From Thozetella sp. PMI_491 (lineage: Eukaryota; Ascomycota; Sordariomycetes; Chaetosphaeriales; Chaetosphaeriaceae): 64,000 bases of DNA. Where the stretch lies: positions 62,001 to 126,000 of the forward strand of contig MU270086.1 of NCBI GenBank assembly GCA_021432635.1. Reading direction: 5' to 3'. The notes under the pieces were generated by a model that was not told the DNA's origin, did not search any database, and saw only the letters and a program-made list of their open reading frames with translations. Positions 53,828-64,000 of the stretch are shown in pieces (position 1 is the first letter of the stretch; each line of letters opens with the position of its first letter). The position numbers and the translations under genes are program-made.

Positions 53828-55345
53828 ATGGCGAGCGACAACAAGACAGCCACCAATGGCCACCAAAATGGCCAGGCCAAGAAGCAGATCATCCTCAATG
53901 CCTTTGTGATGAATACCCCGAGCCATCTGGCGGCGGGTCTGTGGCGGCATCCCACCAGCAAGACCGACCGGTACAAGAAGCTGTCTTTCTGGACCGATTT
54001 GGCACAGCTGCTCGACAAGGCTGGGTTCCATGCTATGTTCATTGCAGACACGCTGGGACCCTACGATGTGTACAAAGGACCGGCAAACGTGGTGCCGGCC
54101 CTCGCAGCCGGCGCCCAGTATCCGGTCAACGACCCGCTTTACCTAGTCCCGGCCATGGCTGCCGTGACTAAGAACCTCATCTTCGGCGTGACGGCCAGCC
54201 TCACCTACGAGAAGCCCTACTCCCTAGCACGGAGGCTCTCCACCGTAGATCATCTCAGCGATGGCCGTATAGCGTGGAACATCGTCACGTCCTATCTTGA
54301 TAGCGCGGCTCGTAACCACGGGTTGAAGGAACAGATCCCCCACGACGAGCGCTACGCCATCGCACACGAGTATCTGGAAGTTCTGTACAAGCTATGGGAG
54401 GGGAGCTTCCGAGACGACGCTGTTCTAGCTGACCGAGAGCGGGGAATCTACATTGCGAGCGATGCCGTGCGCCAGATTAACCACAAGGGGAAATACTTCG
54501 AGGTGCCCGGGCCGCACTTCTGCGAGCCGTCGCCACAGCGTACACCCTTCCTCTTCCAGGCCGGAGTTTCCGAGACTGGAAACGGGTTCGGGGGGAAGCA
54601 TGGTGAGGCCATCTTTATTGGCGGCCAAGAACCCGAGCTTGTGCGAAACACCGTCGATAATATACGCAACGTCGCCCACAAGGAGGGCCGGGATCAGAAC
54701 CACATCAAGGTCATCGTCGGGATCAACGTCATCGTGGCGGCAACCGACGAGGAAGCCATTGCGAAACGGGATGACTACTTGAATTATGCGGACCAGGAAG
54801 GCGCGCTGGCCTTGTTCGGGGGCTGGACTGGGGTCGACCTCTCCACATATGGAGATGACGATGACTTCCGCTTCAGCGACTCCCCACGGGTGAAATCCAT
54901 GATCAGGCGATTCTCCGCCACCGTTCCTGGGACTGACAACCTGCCCTGGACAAAGAAAAGGATCGTCGAGTACCTGAGCGTGGGTGGCCTCCAGGCCAAG
55001 GTCATCGGAAGCCCCCAGACGGTTGCCGATGAGCTCGAGCGGTGGATTGAGGTCTCCGGGGCGGACGGGTTCAACCTCGCCCACATTGCCAACCCGGGCA
55101 CGTTTGAGGATATCATCGAATACCTTCTCCCGGAGCTCCAGAAGCGCGGAAGGTTTCGAACGAGCGTCGAAAAGGAAGGGGCTACGGCGAGGGAGGTCTT
55201 CATCGGGTCTCAGAGGCTGCCGGAAGACCATCCTGGAAGCAAATACAAGTGGCGGGCTGGTGAGAAGCTGCCCAGATACCAGGCGAATACTGAAGATTCG
55301 GAACTATTGCAACCTCCGGCGAAGAGGATACGGACAGGCGAATAG
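53828..55345 (+). CDS. FMN-dependent monooxygenase, NtaA/SnaA/DszA (luciferase-like) family
   Basis: Single exon, 505 aa. Bacterial-luciferase-fold flavin monooxygenase of the nitrilotriacetate/dibenzothiophene-sulfone branch, which uses reduced FMN from a separate reductase to oxidise N- or S-containing compounds. Seen: ILNAFVMNTPSHLAAGLWRHP at the start, the FMN region GFHAMFIADTLG, GVTASLTYEKPYSLARRLST, the hallmark LSDGRIAWNIVTS, the dimer and loop region PSPQRTPFLFQAG with SETG, and VIGSPQTVADELERWIE near the end. The frame is open to a TTG at 53804, but ATG at 53828 is used. The C-terminus has a basic AKRIR. No targeting signal is seen. It diverges from the urea permease, which suggests a joint role in scavenging nitrogen from organic compounds. 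Confidence 0.92.
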   Translation: MASDNKTATNGHQNGQAKKQIILNAFVMNTPSHLAAGLWRHPTSKTDRYKKLSFWTDLAQLLDKAGFHAMFIADTLGPYDVYKGPANVVPALAAGAQYPVNDPLYLVPAMAAVTKNLIFGVTASLTYEKPYSLARRLSTVDHLSDGRIAWNIVTSYLDSAARNHGLKEQIPHDERYAIAHEYLEVLYKLWEGSFRDDAVLADRERGIYIASDAVRQINHKGKYFEVPGPHFCEPSPQRTPFLFQAGVSETGNGFGGKHGEAIFIGGQEPELVRNTVDNIRNVAHKEGRDQNHIKVIVGINVIVAATDEEAIAKRDDYLNYADQEGALALFGGWTGVDLSTYGDDDDFRFSDSPRVKSMIRRFSATVPGTDNLPWTKKRIVEYLSVGGLQAKVIGSPQTVADELERWIEVSGADGFNLAHIANPGTFEDIIEYLLPELQKRGRFRTSVEKEGATAREVFIGSQRLPEDHPGSKYKWRAGEKLPRYQANTEDSELLQPPAKRIRTGE

Positions 55346-55509
55346 AGATGGATTAGGAGAGTATGTATATAAGAAGTCATAGTATTGCCATTCGACTTGA
55401 TATACCCGACTTTCCCTCTTTTTGACTAGCATTTCTGCTCACATGCTCTTACCATCGGGCCTCACACATTGTTTCAGAGTCCTAATGTGTATCTTGGCTA
55501 TGACTTTGC
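55346..55509. other. Convergent 3' flank
   Basis: 164 bases between the monooxygenase stop and the stop of the minus-strand RD-tail gene. Nothing distinctive. Confidence 0.4.
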
Positions 55510-56054
55510 TTACAAGCGGGGCGGCCGACGGTCCCGATCATGGTCGTGGTCGCGGTCACGGTCCCGGTCATGATCCCGGTCACGGTCCCGGCCACGGTCA
55601 TCATCACGCCATTCACACTGGAAAGAGCTGAGGCTATCATCGAATCGACGCTTCAGGTCGTTCTCACTGTCACTGCTCTCGAAGTTTCGGCCGCCGCAGT
55701 CCTTGTCCCTGGAAGCAGTTAGCGGCTGTTTTGCTGGGAAGCCACGCGGCGAGATGGTCACTTACACATAGTAGTGGCACCGAAGCTTGTCCTCGTTCCG
55801 GATGGATGACACCCTGTCATCCAGGCGACGGTTCAGATTGGCTAGCGGTGGCTGTTAGTGCCAGGACAATGAGGGCGCAGCTCCGTGCGGCGTTACATAC
55901 TACAGGTCTTCTGCCGGACAGTGACCCTGTCGCTGCGGCCCCGGTAGTCGGTGTCGCTATAGAAGATGATCTCATGATCCCGGTCCGCCTCAGAGACAGG
56001 GGCGGCGAGTACAAGTCCCGCAAAGGCGGCAAGGAGAAAAGTGCACGGCTTCAT
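55510..56054 (-). CDS. Small secreted protein with an Arg-Asp/His-Asp repeat tail (three exons)
   Basis: Exons 55901-56054, 55766-55841 and 55510-55708 on the minus strand give 142 aa with closed phases; introns are 59 and 57 bp with canonical GTATGT and GTAAGT donors. A good signal peptide (MKPCTFLLAAFAGLVLAAPV) precedes a short folded part: HEIIFYSDTDYRGRSDRVTV, then four Cys (KTC, LRC, KDC, FQC). IIFYSDTDYRG resembles the start of a crystallin-like or beta/gamma strand pair (F-x-D-x-x-Y-x-G), which is only a hint. The last 35 residues are DDRGRDRDRDHDRDR-type alternation ending RRPPRL. The nucleotide repeat is an imperfect 12-bp tandem (CGGGACCGTGAC). No known family is recognised. The upstream in-frame start at 56111 is rejected because it would bury the signal peptide. 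Confidence 0.75.
55536..55605 (-). repeat. Imperfect 6/12-bp tandem repeat coding for RD/HD dipeptides
   Basis: Minus-strand CGGGACCGTGAC and CGGGATCATGAC variants, read as Arg-Asp-Arg-Asp and Arg-Asp-His-Asp. Synonymous and His variants are mixed, so the tract grew by slippage and then diverged. It is inside the last exon of the small secreted protein gene. Confidence 0.7.
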
Positions 56055-59000
56055 GATGGTGGGTGTAGCGTGGGCGATGTCGAGTCTCACCAACTGGATT
56101 GCTCTGGTCAAACTTAAGTCACCTCGAACTAGAGAAGACCTGAGCTATGTATTTATACCCTGAATCACTCGCCGCCTCCGTCCCGGTTCTCGGTTTCTCG
56201 GTGTCCCCCAGCGAGCTGGTGCCCCTAGTACACCCGGCAGTTTTGCCCCTTGGCTCCCACGACCGAGGTAGATCGCCATCGACCAATCGCAGTTTTAATT
56301 GCAATAAGCTTAAAATGGATCGGATCACCTGCGGTTACCGGTCGTCGGTGCCAGCTTCTCGTCGGTCGAAGGGTCGAGAGCTGAGGCTACCCCTCGCGCT
56401 CGGACAAAGATGGTCGTCGCCAGCCAACGGCGACTCCGGTGGGCGGAAAATAGAAGCCTAAATAGATTGCCCGTGCTTCATACCGCCAGGACCCCGCGAA
56501 GTCAATTTCGGCGATTTGATGGATTGGTCGGTTCTTGGCCCGGATGCACACCTGGTCCTGCCCTAGGAGCTGAGCTTCTTCCCCGGAGTAGCAAGCATGC
56601 CAAGATCAGACGCGCAAGTCGATCAACTTGGCCAGCCCCGACGACACGGCAATATTACGTTATTCTTCTTGAAATTGCCTTTCGGCCATACCATGTGCCT
56701 TCACATGTCGAGACAATATAGCAGAATAAATATGCGAGCTTGACTGTCTCGTCAGTGACATCATTGTCCGAGATCTACCTCACGAATAGACCAACTTTCC
56801 ACAAACCGAAATCTCCTGTCATCATCACCTTAGGGGTCACGGTCATGTGGTCACTCTACTTCATCGTATTGGGCTTCACAGTTCAACCGTGATTTCATTA
56901 CTGCCGAGGGGCAAGAGATCTGTCCCTGGAACATGGCGTGCCCTGGGGCAACAGCCTTGAGAGATCCTAGATCAGTGTGATGAGGCTAGAGTGGAGTCAA
57001 TTTAAGGAGAATATAAAGTTCCTAGGGTACCTTTTTTTTCTTTTCAATTGCGAATACGTCTTTAGGTAAATATTCGGGGCTTCGGCCTGCTTGCCTTGGT
57101 CAGGCAAAGCATCAGGCTAAAACTGCTACTTTTTTTATGCCCCTTTCCATACCGGGTCAATTAGGCTAAGACTTTCTCCTCTTACAGTCATGCTAATCCG
57201 CAGCAGTAGCGAGATCAGCTATAAGCTTCAGCTCTTACCAGAGCTAGACACATCATTTAACCTTGGCGATGTCCAACCTCGCAGGCCGTTGTGAACGCGC
57301 GGCCATGGATCTAATGGCCCCGGCTCTTGTTGAAATGGATGAGAAATGATGTGAATTTCAAGCCCGGCACTTGGAAACCTTGTTCCCTTAGACATCTGAC
57401 TGGGTTATTAACGGCCGAGGCTCGAGGTCGGCACGAAGGTTCCCTCAGAGTTCAATACATCTGATTCTGGGTGGTTCTATCGCATGTGCTTATCATATCT
57501 CGCAGGCTTATAGTCAACCATGCAATATATCGAGGACACGAGGAATCGCATGGCCTCTGCGTCTTTCCATAGGAAATACAGGAACCAGAGACCTCCGCCG
57601 ACAGAGGTAGTTGCTTTCACACCCCTGCTGCTGGCACCAGTATACTACCAAGCCCTTCTTGTCTTCTGTCAGATTTTAAGAGTCTGGGTCGATAGCTGGC
57701 AGTCACGCCACACCGAGAACCTCCGGGGCATCTTTAAAAGCCTCTAGTGTGGCTGTCCGACTGGAAAGAATTTGGAGACATTTCATATTGTCGAGGTAAG
57801 GCGCAATCTAGATGATCGGTCGGCGGTAACCTATCGTGCATCTGTTGGGATTATATAGACAGGAGTAGTGACTTGCGTCTTGACGTTAGCCATTCGCAAG
57901 GCGCCACTTGGGGCTCTTGAGTTCATTTTCAGGGGTAAGTTTCCAGCCTCCTGAGAGTTGCTCAGTACCGCAGTACTCCAAACAGCTACACCGATTTAGG
58001 TCGAAACACACATCTCCCGCAGCTCACCACCAGGGAGTGCTGGTCCAATAAACTCTGCAGCACCCTTCCGAGGACGCGGCAGATATTGGTGCATAGCGCT
58101 AGGAGTGGGGGATATGTCGCCGAGGGACGGTATGTGAAAGTGCTTAAGGCAATAGATGCGCAGAAGCGGGTTCATACTTGGACATGACTTCTGCGGAATT
58201 CAGGTGAGGAATATAGGCGTAGAATATCTGGCTTGTCCGTCTTAGGCGCTGGGTGCTTAACGGATCTAAGAGCTTCATGATGCTCAAAAACAGCTCTTCT
58301 GGGAGGTAGTACAGAGGACAACAACTTTTATTGTGAAATTCCATCTGGATTAGAGGATCCAATATTCTTGCGCTCCTCGCGACCCTCGTACTTGCACTGC
58401 GGTGGGACTGTGATGTCGGCCGGGCTTTGAGACGAAGAAGCATTTGGAGAGAACTGGTGCCGAATTATATCGCGGAAGTATTGTGCCTTTGGCCATCTCT
58501 ATGACTTTACTGACGATAACTGTTGGATAGAAGTGTTTAGGAATGAACTGTCGTGACGCCAAGCTGAAGTAGTCCTTCCGTACAAGTGCATCATCACGCT
58601 ATCTCAAATGCTATCTTCCGTTGCAAGCTTTTCTTGGCCCCTGGCTTATTGAAGAAATATTCTATCAAATTATGGCTGCCCGAGGCTCTGATGTAAAGCC
58701 CTACAATACAGTAAATCAATCTAATCAACCAACCGCTAGCATCTTCATCTTTCCTGATCTAGAAAGCAGTGGTCACTAGTGGAGATGATAGTTGCTTCAA
58801 CAGGGTGCAAAACTTGTTAGCCCTTCATTAAACTACATTCTCTAAAGGTACTACGTCTACGTTCTATTGATGAAGCCACTCAAATACATGGACTTAAGAC
58901 ATCAGATCTGCTAAGAGTGGAGCTATCGGTTGCGACTATGTTTGTTCTTGCCTCCATTAGTTGCGCATGTCTTAAACTGACAGTAGAAAAGAGGAAGGTG

Positions 59001-61687
59001 TTACTAATGCCTTCTTTTTGGCCCTCAAAAAAAGTTGTTGAGCCTTCCATCCTCGAACCCTGAACTACCCCTTTTGCCGGCCGCGCAAAGTACTGTGAAG
59101 ACCAACAGCCGCGAGGGCGAAGAAAAAGACGATCACGCCGCAGGCCAACGGAATCGGCATACTGGACCTGGCCACCAAAGTGTCGAATGCCTTCGCCGGA
59201 ACCATCCCCGCCATTTCTGCAGGGTCGCTCTCTTTGTGATACCAGCTTGGGCTGGTGAAGAAGCTGCACCAGCAGCACCAGCAGGGAGAGCGCTCCCTGA
59301 AAGACCGCGCCTCTTCATCTTCATCCAATCGTGTCTGAACAACGTCTCGAAAAGGCAAACTCCCAATGCTTTTGACTAGGAATCCATAGTTAAGCAATGC
59401 ATTTTGGTACTGCTTCCTACCAGCACGAGAAGTTTCATTGGTCATTGCCTTCCGCAACTTTGAACTACATCATGGTATCCACGTCAGGGTCATTTTGAAG
59501 CTTTCGAATCCAATAGGTATTCTCTACTTAACCATAGCTCTACCTTTTTTCTAATTATTTCAAGATGAGCTTTGCGGCTGCAGCGCCGCAGCCCGACGCC
59601 ATAGCGGCTCTCGTTGCCAAGATGGGTGCCTTCCCAGCGCATTGCATCCACTTTTGCCGTCCACACCATCTCGCATGATCCCGAGGATGTGGCCCCGGGT
59701 ATTACATAGTAGACGAGAGACCAAAGCGGAAGACATGTTCCCGAAGGTCGCAGTGCAGCAGGATATGCAATATAAAAACGCCCCAACTAATGTCGATCCT
59801 CTCTCGTCTCATGCGCAATCGCCTCGGGAGGCAAGATGACTGGGGACCATCTCTGCTAGGAGCCTCTATGAGTTCAAAGTGACCCTGAGAGACATACACT
59901 TGCGCGACGGCGGTGCTCCGCTGATGTATTCTGCTGGCGTATTCCGTAATTGAAGTGTTATCCATGCGCGATTAGTGCCCAAAGGAAAGAATGCTTTGCA
60001 AGCTCTTAGTGACCCAAGATTGATGCTTGAACTCAGCTCGAGACTAACATGCCGGCTCATCAATAGGAAATGAATGGAATATTTACCGGACGGCGGTCTC
60101 CACGTATTTTACGGGGGAAGATGTGAGAGAAGGTCGATTGGGATGCACAGATCATCCAAATCCTCCGACTTGACAGCGTGCTCCCGTACCTTAATTCCAA
60201 CATTTTGCTTGGCAAAAAGCCACCCACCATTCACCTCCTCCGCCAGGTGCCAAGAGGGCTGATTCTTCTGCCAGCACGCCATCTTCTCGAGGATCCGATC
60301 CGGGGCTAACAAGCCAAGCAGGAATCCCTGCCCTGGATGCATCCTTGAGAGGCATCCACGACCAGCCCAAGGGGGAGAAAAGTTCCCGCTGGGCATCTTG
60401 GAAGAAGGACAGAAATTCTCCGAAACGCAGGTGACGCTCAGGAGTCACGCCTCACTGCCTTCAGACCGCCTTGTCAGGAGGGCGAGTTCCAGTGGATCAC
60501 GAACATGCTAAATAGCCAAAGTCCCCGGGTAGCAGGGCCTGGGGTCAAACTATTGGGCTTTCGTCGTCTTTCCGGGGGTGGATCTGCTGGCTGCTCGAAG
60601 GCCAGCCAGTAGGATGTGCGCCGCCCCTGGCTCCCGAGAAACGGAGGACGGCTGGGTTGCGGGAGTGCAATGCGGACGCCGCTGTAAGCCGTCAGCGAGG
60701 GCAGCTACCGCGACAGTCTTGGCCTCTCGGGGACTTCCTCGCCGTGGGGGGACCTTTATCGGCCAATTGGTCGTGGGAAGTTTGGGTGCCACTACATTCC
60801 CAACGGCAGTCGTCAGGTCAGGGCAGAGTATGTAAGATGTGCTTTGGCGTGGCGATCTACGGTTCTCGCCGCGAGGGGCCAATGGCTGGGTCCGGCGGCA
60901 GCCAGCAGCGTAGCATCGACGCTGAGGGACAAGCAGCCACTCAATGCATTGACCCGCCCAGACGCAGGGCACCGATCGAAGGGACGTGAGCGCCATGCGC
61001 GTCATAAGGCGCACTCTGGGGACCGATCAGGTACCTCTCCAGTGGCTCATTCAGGCTATTTTAACATGGAACAAGGATGGAACGTGGTCCGCCATTGCCC
61101 TATTCTCCCCTCCATCCCTGCCATCCACGGATACCCCCCGACCCAGTGAGTGGGCAAGGCCCACCCAAAAAAGACTTTGTCCCATGGGGAGAGGTACGTG
61201 GTTCCGATGCCGTGTTAACCTTCTCACCACAAGGCGCAAGGGTACGTACTCCCCACCACACCACCAGGGCCGGCATCCGGGCCCCGGCAATGGATTAGCA
61301 CAGACACCCCAGGCCTTATCTGGATAGCAGGTCTCTCGATGAGCGTGGGGACTCAAAAACATATCGTTTCTTCCCACCTGCCATCCGCGGTGGAGACCGT
61401 TTCCCTCCCTTCCCTTCTCTAGGTGTTCTTTGTTGCAGTCGGCCGTGGCACTCTCGGAGAATATGTGAACATCACCAGTCTGCCAGGAGATCTCGCGTTT
61501 TCTTCTTCTTCGTCTCCATTCCCAGGTTTCGGGACGCATTCTTTCTTCGTCGCCGTGCATACATATTCCCTTCTAATTCTCTAGATCCGGAAAGAGAGAC
61601 GCCCCCTTCTGCCCGGGGCTCTTGTCTCTACCTGTCCTTCCCTCAACTACCGTCCTGGCAGCTGGTTCCTAGAAGAAGAATGCAGAC
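56055..61687. other. Gene-poor region, 5.6 kb, with an F-box fragment
   Basis: Several parts (56700-57300, 57800-59000) are AT-richer than the neighbouring genes. Apart from the F-box-like piece listed separately, I see only short frames with protein-like parts on the minus strand near 59065-59457 and 60109-60448 (for example KNQPSWHLAEEVNGGWLF). None could be joined into a gene with sensible splice sites. The right end is the leader of the receptor gene. No transposon frame or terminal repeat is recognised. Confidence 0.45.
58144..58443 (-). pseudogene. F-box domain fragment
   Basis: A minus-strand frame of about 99 residues contains YYLPEELFLSIMKLLDPLST, then QRLRRTSQIFYAYIP: the LPxEL...I...LxP...LRxTSxxF pattern of fungal F-box proteins, which recruit substrates to SCF ubiquitin ligases. 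Fungal F-box proteins normally run to 200-600 aa. Here the frame ends about 30 residues after the domain, and upstream there is only a short, unsplit frame in another register. A Cys pair in a following frame (CGRCVF near 58010-58025) could be a shifted remnant. It is probably a decayed or truncated copy. An unseen intron that extends it is possible. Confidence 0.45.
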
Positions 61688-63324
61688 ATGTTGGACCCCC
61701 GCCTCATAGACCTCGTCAACTCGGAGGACGCCAGCGGCACCATCTCGCCTCTGCCTCCCGTCCTGAGCCAGGGCCTGTCCGCGGTTGCCTTCTTCGGCTT
61801 CCTCTCGTTTCTTTCGACCCTCACGCTCTTTTTATTTCTCACATACAAGTTGATAGTATGGCAGACGCAACCGCTCCAGGAGAAGCGGGCGCTGTCACCA
61901 GAGCCAGCTCTGGAGTCGCCGACGACGTCGGACGTTAATGGGTTCCTGGTCCCCGACAGTCATTACTGCCCGCAGATGGAGAAGCCATGGGCGGACCCGA
62001 AGGAAGAGCCCGCGCCCAAGAGAAGAGATCCGCCGAACCAGTTTCTTGTGCTCATCTACAACCTACTCTTCGCCGACATTCAGCAGGCCCTCGCGTTCCT
62101 GCTTAATGTCACATGGCTGTCCCGCGACGCGGTGGCAGTCGGCACAGATGCGTGCTGGGCCCAGGGCTGGTTCGTCTCGACCGGAGACCTCGCTTCAAGC
62201 GTCTTCATCGGGGCCATCGCGATCCACACCTACCTCGGCGTTGTACAGGGGTATCGACTGCCTACCCTGGCGTTTTACTCAGTCATTGCCTTTCTCTGGG
62301 CTTTTGTATACGGTTTGGCGCTCCTTGGCGTTGCCGTCACAAATAATGGCGCTGCTGACGGCGGGCTTTATGTCCGTGCTGGAGCCTGGGTGAGTTCGCC
62401 CCCTGCTTGCAGCGCGCCAGGTAGCTGACATGGAAGCAGTGCTGGATCAACGCGGCGTACCAACCGCTTCGCCTTTATCTGCACTATCTCTGGATTTTCC
62501 TCTGCCTTGGCCTGACGACCATTATCTACCTCATCATCTTCTTCCATCTCCAGATTCACTCCAAGCACGCCTCGACCTGCTGTCTTGCGGAGCAGAGGAG
62601 CAACTCTCGCCGTGCCCACTACCCGAATCCTGACCCCAACGGGAACTCTCCGGTGCCGTCCATGGCCCCGTCTTCTCCCCGGTCCACGATCACGGACACC
62701 AGTATCAAGCGGCTGCCCCCGATTCCCTCATCAGCGAGGCATCCAACATTCCTCCTCTACCCCCTCATCTATGTGCTCTGTACGGCGCCGCTCGCAGCTG
62801 GGCGTATCGCGTCCATGGCCGGTAATAACGTGCCACTATCCTACTTCTGCTTCGCCGGCGCCATGATTGCGAGCGCCGGATGGCTGGACGTGGCACTTTA
62901 CTCTTGGACGCGCCGCTCGATCGTGTTCAGCGGCGAGGCCCCGCCGAGCCAGGACACCGGCCTCGAAACCTTCGCCTTCATGCGAACGCCTGCGGGGAGG
63001 CGATTTGGCAACGTTGTCTACGTGAGCGGCGGCGAGGCCGATGGGAAGAAACGCCGCTGGGCAGGCTGGAACGATAAGCTCGTTTCGGGCGCGCGCCTGC
63101 GGACGCTCGGGAGTGGCAACAACTCCCGCAACGGGAGCAAGGAGACGGTGGGCAGCATGAAGGGATTTGGCATGGGCGCTGGCGAAGTCATGGGCATGGC
63201 GATCCAGTGCGAGACCGTGACGACGGTTGTGGTGGAAGAGACGGAGAGCACGGGGCTCGGCATCTCGAGAAATGGGAGCGTGAACAGCTCCCTGAGCAAG
63301 TCGTCCAGGAACCGGGCAGTATGA
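61688..63324 (+). CDS. Seven-TM G-protein-coupled receptor, fungal Git3/cAMP-receptor-like class (two exons)
   Basis: Exons 61688-62389 and 62440-63324; the 50-bp intron has GTGAGT, GCTGAC and AGCAG. The product has 528 aa. Helices seen: LSAVAFFGFLSFLSTLTLFLFLTYKLIV (TM1); then a long polar intracellular loop (Pro/Glu-rich, residues 60-120); FLVLIYNLLFADIQQALAFLL (TM2); WFVSTGDLASSVFIGAIAIHTYLGVV (TM3); FYSVIAFLWAFVYGLALLGV (TM4); the helix after CWINAAY (TM5); HPTFLLYPLIYVLCTAPLAAG (TM6); LSYFCFAGAMIASAGWLDVALYSWTRR (TM7). The C-tail of about 130 aa is Gly/Ser/Asn-rich. The pattern (NLLFAD, GDLAS, PLIYVLC) matches fungal carbon- or cAMP-sensing receptors, but the ligand cannot be inferred. 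Confidence 0.88.
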
Positions 63325-64000
63325 CCCCGCAACTCACGAAGCAGGGATAGAAGGAGGGCAGAAGCGCCAGGAAGACGAGAGACATTGGGCTGTTGGAGGA
63401 TTTTTCTTCCTTTCTTGTCTGCCCAAAAGGCTACTGCGTGTCTTTGATTTCTATTTTGCGTTTGGTTTGGGAAAAGGGGGGGAGGCTTGGGGGGGCGCCA
63501 GGAAGGCTGGGGGCACTTTGGACTGGGAAAGTCGGTCGGCTGGGAACCTACTTGGGCGTGGTCAAGTGGCATTCTTGCTGCCGCTACCACAGTAGTAGGA
63601 ATGTTTGGCTGTCTAGATACCTATAACTATATATCCTTATTGATTTTTTCTTCTCTTTTTCATACTTGGACCTGGCAGAGTCTCTAACATGGCTTCTTTT
63701 TGTTCTCCTGAGATCGCGAAGCCATTTACATCTCCTTCACAAGATGTCTTGGACAACTTTCAGTTCCAAAGAGTCACCCAGAGTGTCTCTTTGGCTATGG
63801 AGAGCACCTCACACCAAAGCCACCGCAAGACACGAAACCCTACGAGCAGAATGTCAAACCGCGAGTCGCAAAGCATACCGTGGACCCACCTCCATGCAGA
63901 TCAGCTTGGATCTCACTACGACATCAAGGGGGCCAACAGAATGTACCGTGGAATATGTTACATTGCAGAGAGTGTGGACAGAGAGAGGAGATCAAGGGCC
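63325..64000. other. Intergenic, right end
   Basis: 3' flank of the receptor gene. No coding region or repeat is supported. Confidence 0.4.

Noticed and set aside
59490-60448. Single multi-exon minus-strand gene across the short frames
   Set aside because: No set of donor, branch and acceptor sites joined the pieces in phase, and no family could be named.

Overview
The window is nuclear DNA of a filamentous ascomycete (Pezizomycotina, most likely a Sordariomycete). Genes carry short introns of about 50-180 bp with GT(A/G)xGT donors, RCTRAC branch points (GCTAAC, GCTGAC) and YAG acceptors. Genes lie on both strands with no operons. Several families are fungus-specific: GH72 glucanosyltransferase, Zn2Cys6 regulator, YTP1, DUR3, fungal dynamin-like GTPase, PLAC8, and GPI or single-pass wall proteins. 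I rebuilt gene models by splicing by eye. Where exon phases are stated, they were checked to be consistent.

Layout. 0.6-5.6 kb: dynamin-like GTPase, then a five-exon 2OG-Fe(II) oxygenase. 6.0-7.2 kb: a non-coding tandem array with three box C/D snoRNA-like cores in repeated exon-intron units. 7.2-10.8 kb: long non-coding leader of a GH72 gene (10.8-12.5 kb). 14.4-17.2 kb: class IV aminotransferase (ADC lyase type), a hypothetical protein and a small basic nucleolar-type protein. 17.8-23.5 kb: lipoxygenase and old-yellow-enzyme reductase, both on the minus strand. 24.9-27.7 kb: two single-pass membrane proteins tail to tail. 29.9-31.3 kb: GT32 mannosyltransferase, followed by a decayed tandem repeat. 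33.0-36.6 kb: zinc-cluster regulator and M20 amidohydrolase. 37.5-41.1 kb: YTP1 family protein and aldo-keto reductase. 41.6-44.7 kb: a secreted protein with 24 cysteines and duplicated exons, then a two-TM glycoprotein. 46.5-47.2 kb: PLAC8 protein. 50.7-55.3 kb: divergent DUR3-type urea permease and luciferase-like monooxygenase. 55.5-56.1 kb: small secreted protein with an Arg-Asp repeat tail. 56.1-61.7 kb: gene-poor stretch with an F-box fragment. 61.7-63.3 kb: 7TM receptor.

How the genes fit together. Much of the content concerns the cell surface and the environment: wall remodelling, outer-chain mannosylation, stalked membrane proteins, secreted small proteins, urea uptake and a GPCR. 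Oxidative and detoxifying enzymes (lipoxygenase, OYE, AKR, FMN monooxygenase, 2OG oxygenase) are interspersed. I see no complete secondary-metabolite cluster, because there is no PKS, NRPS or terpene synthase. No recognisable transposon ORF, rRNA, tRNA or CRISPR array was found. The strongest unusual items are the snoRNA-like tandem host gene, the exon-duplicated cysteine-rich protein and the RD-tailed secreted protein.
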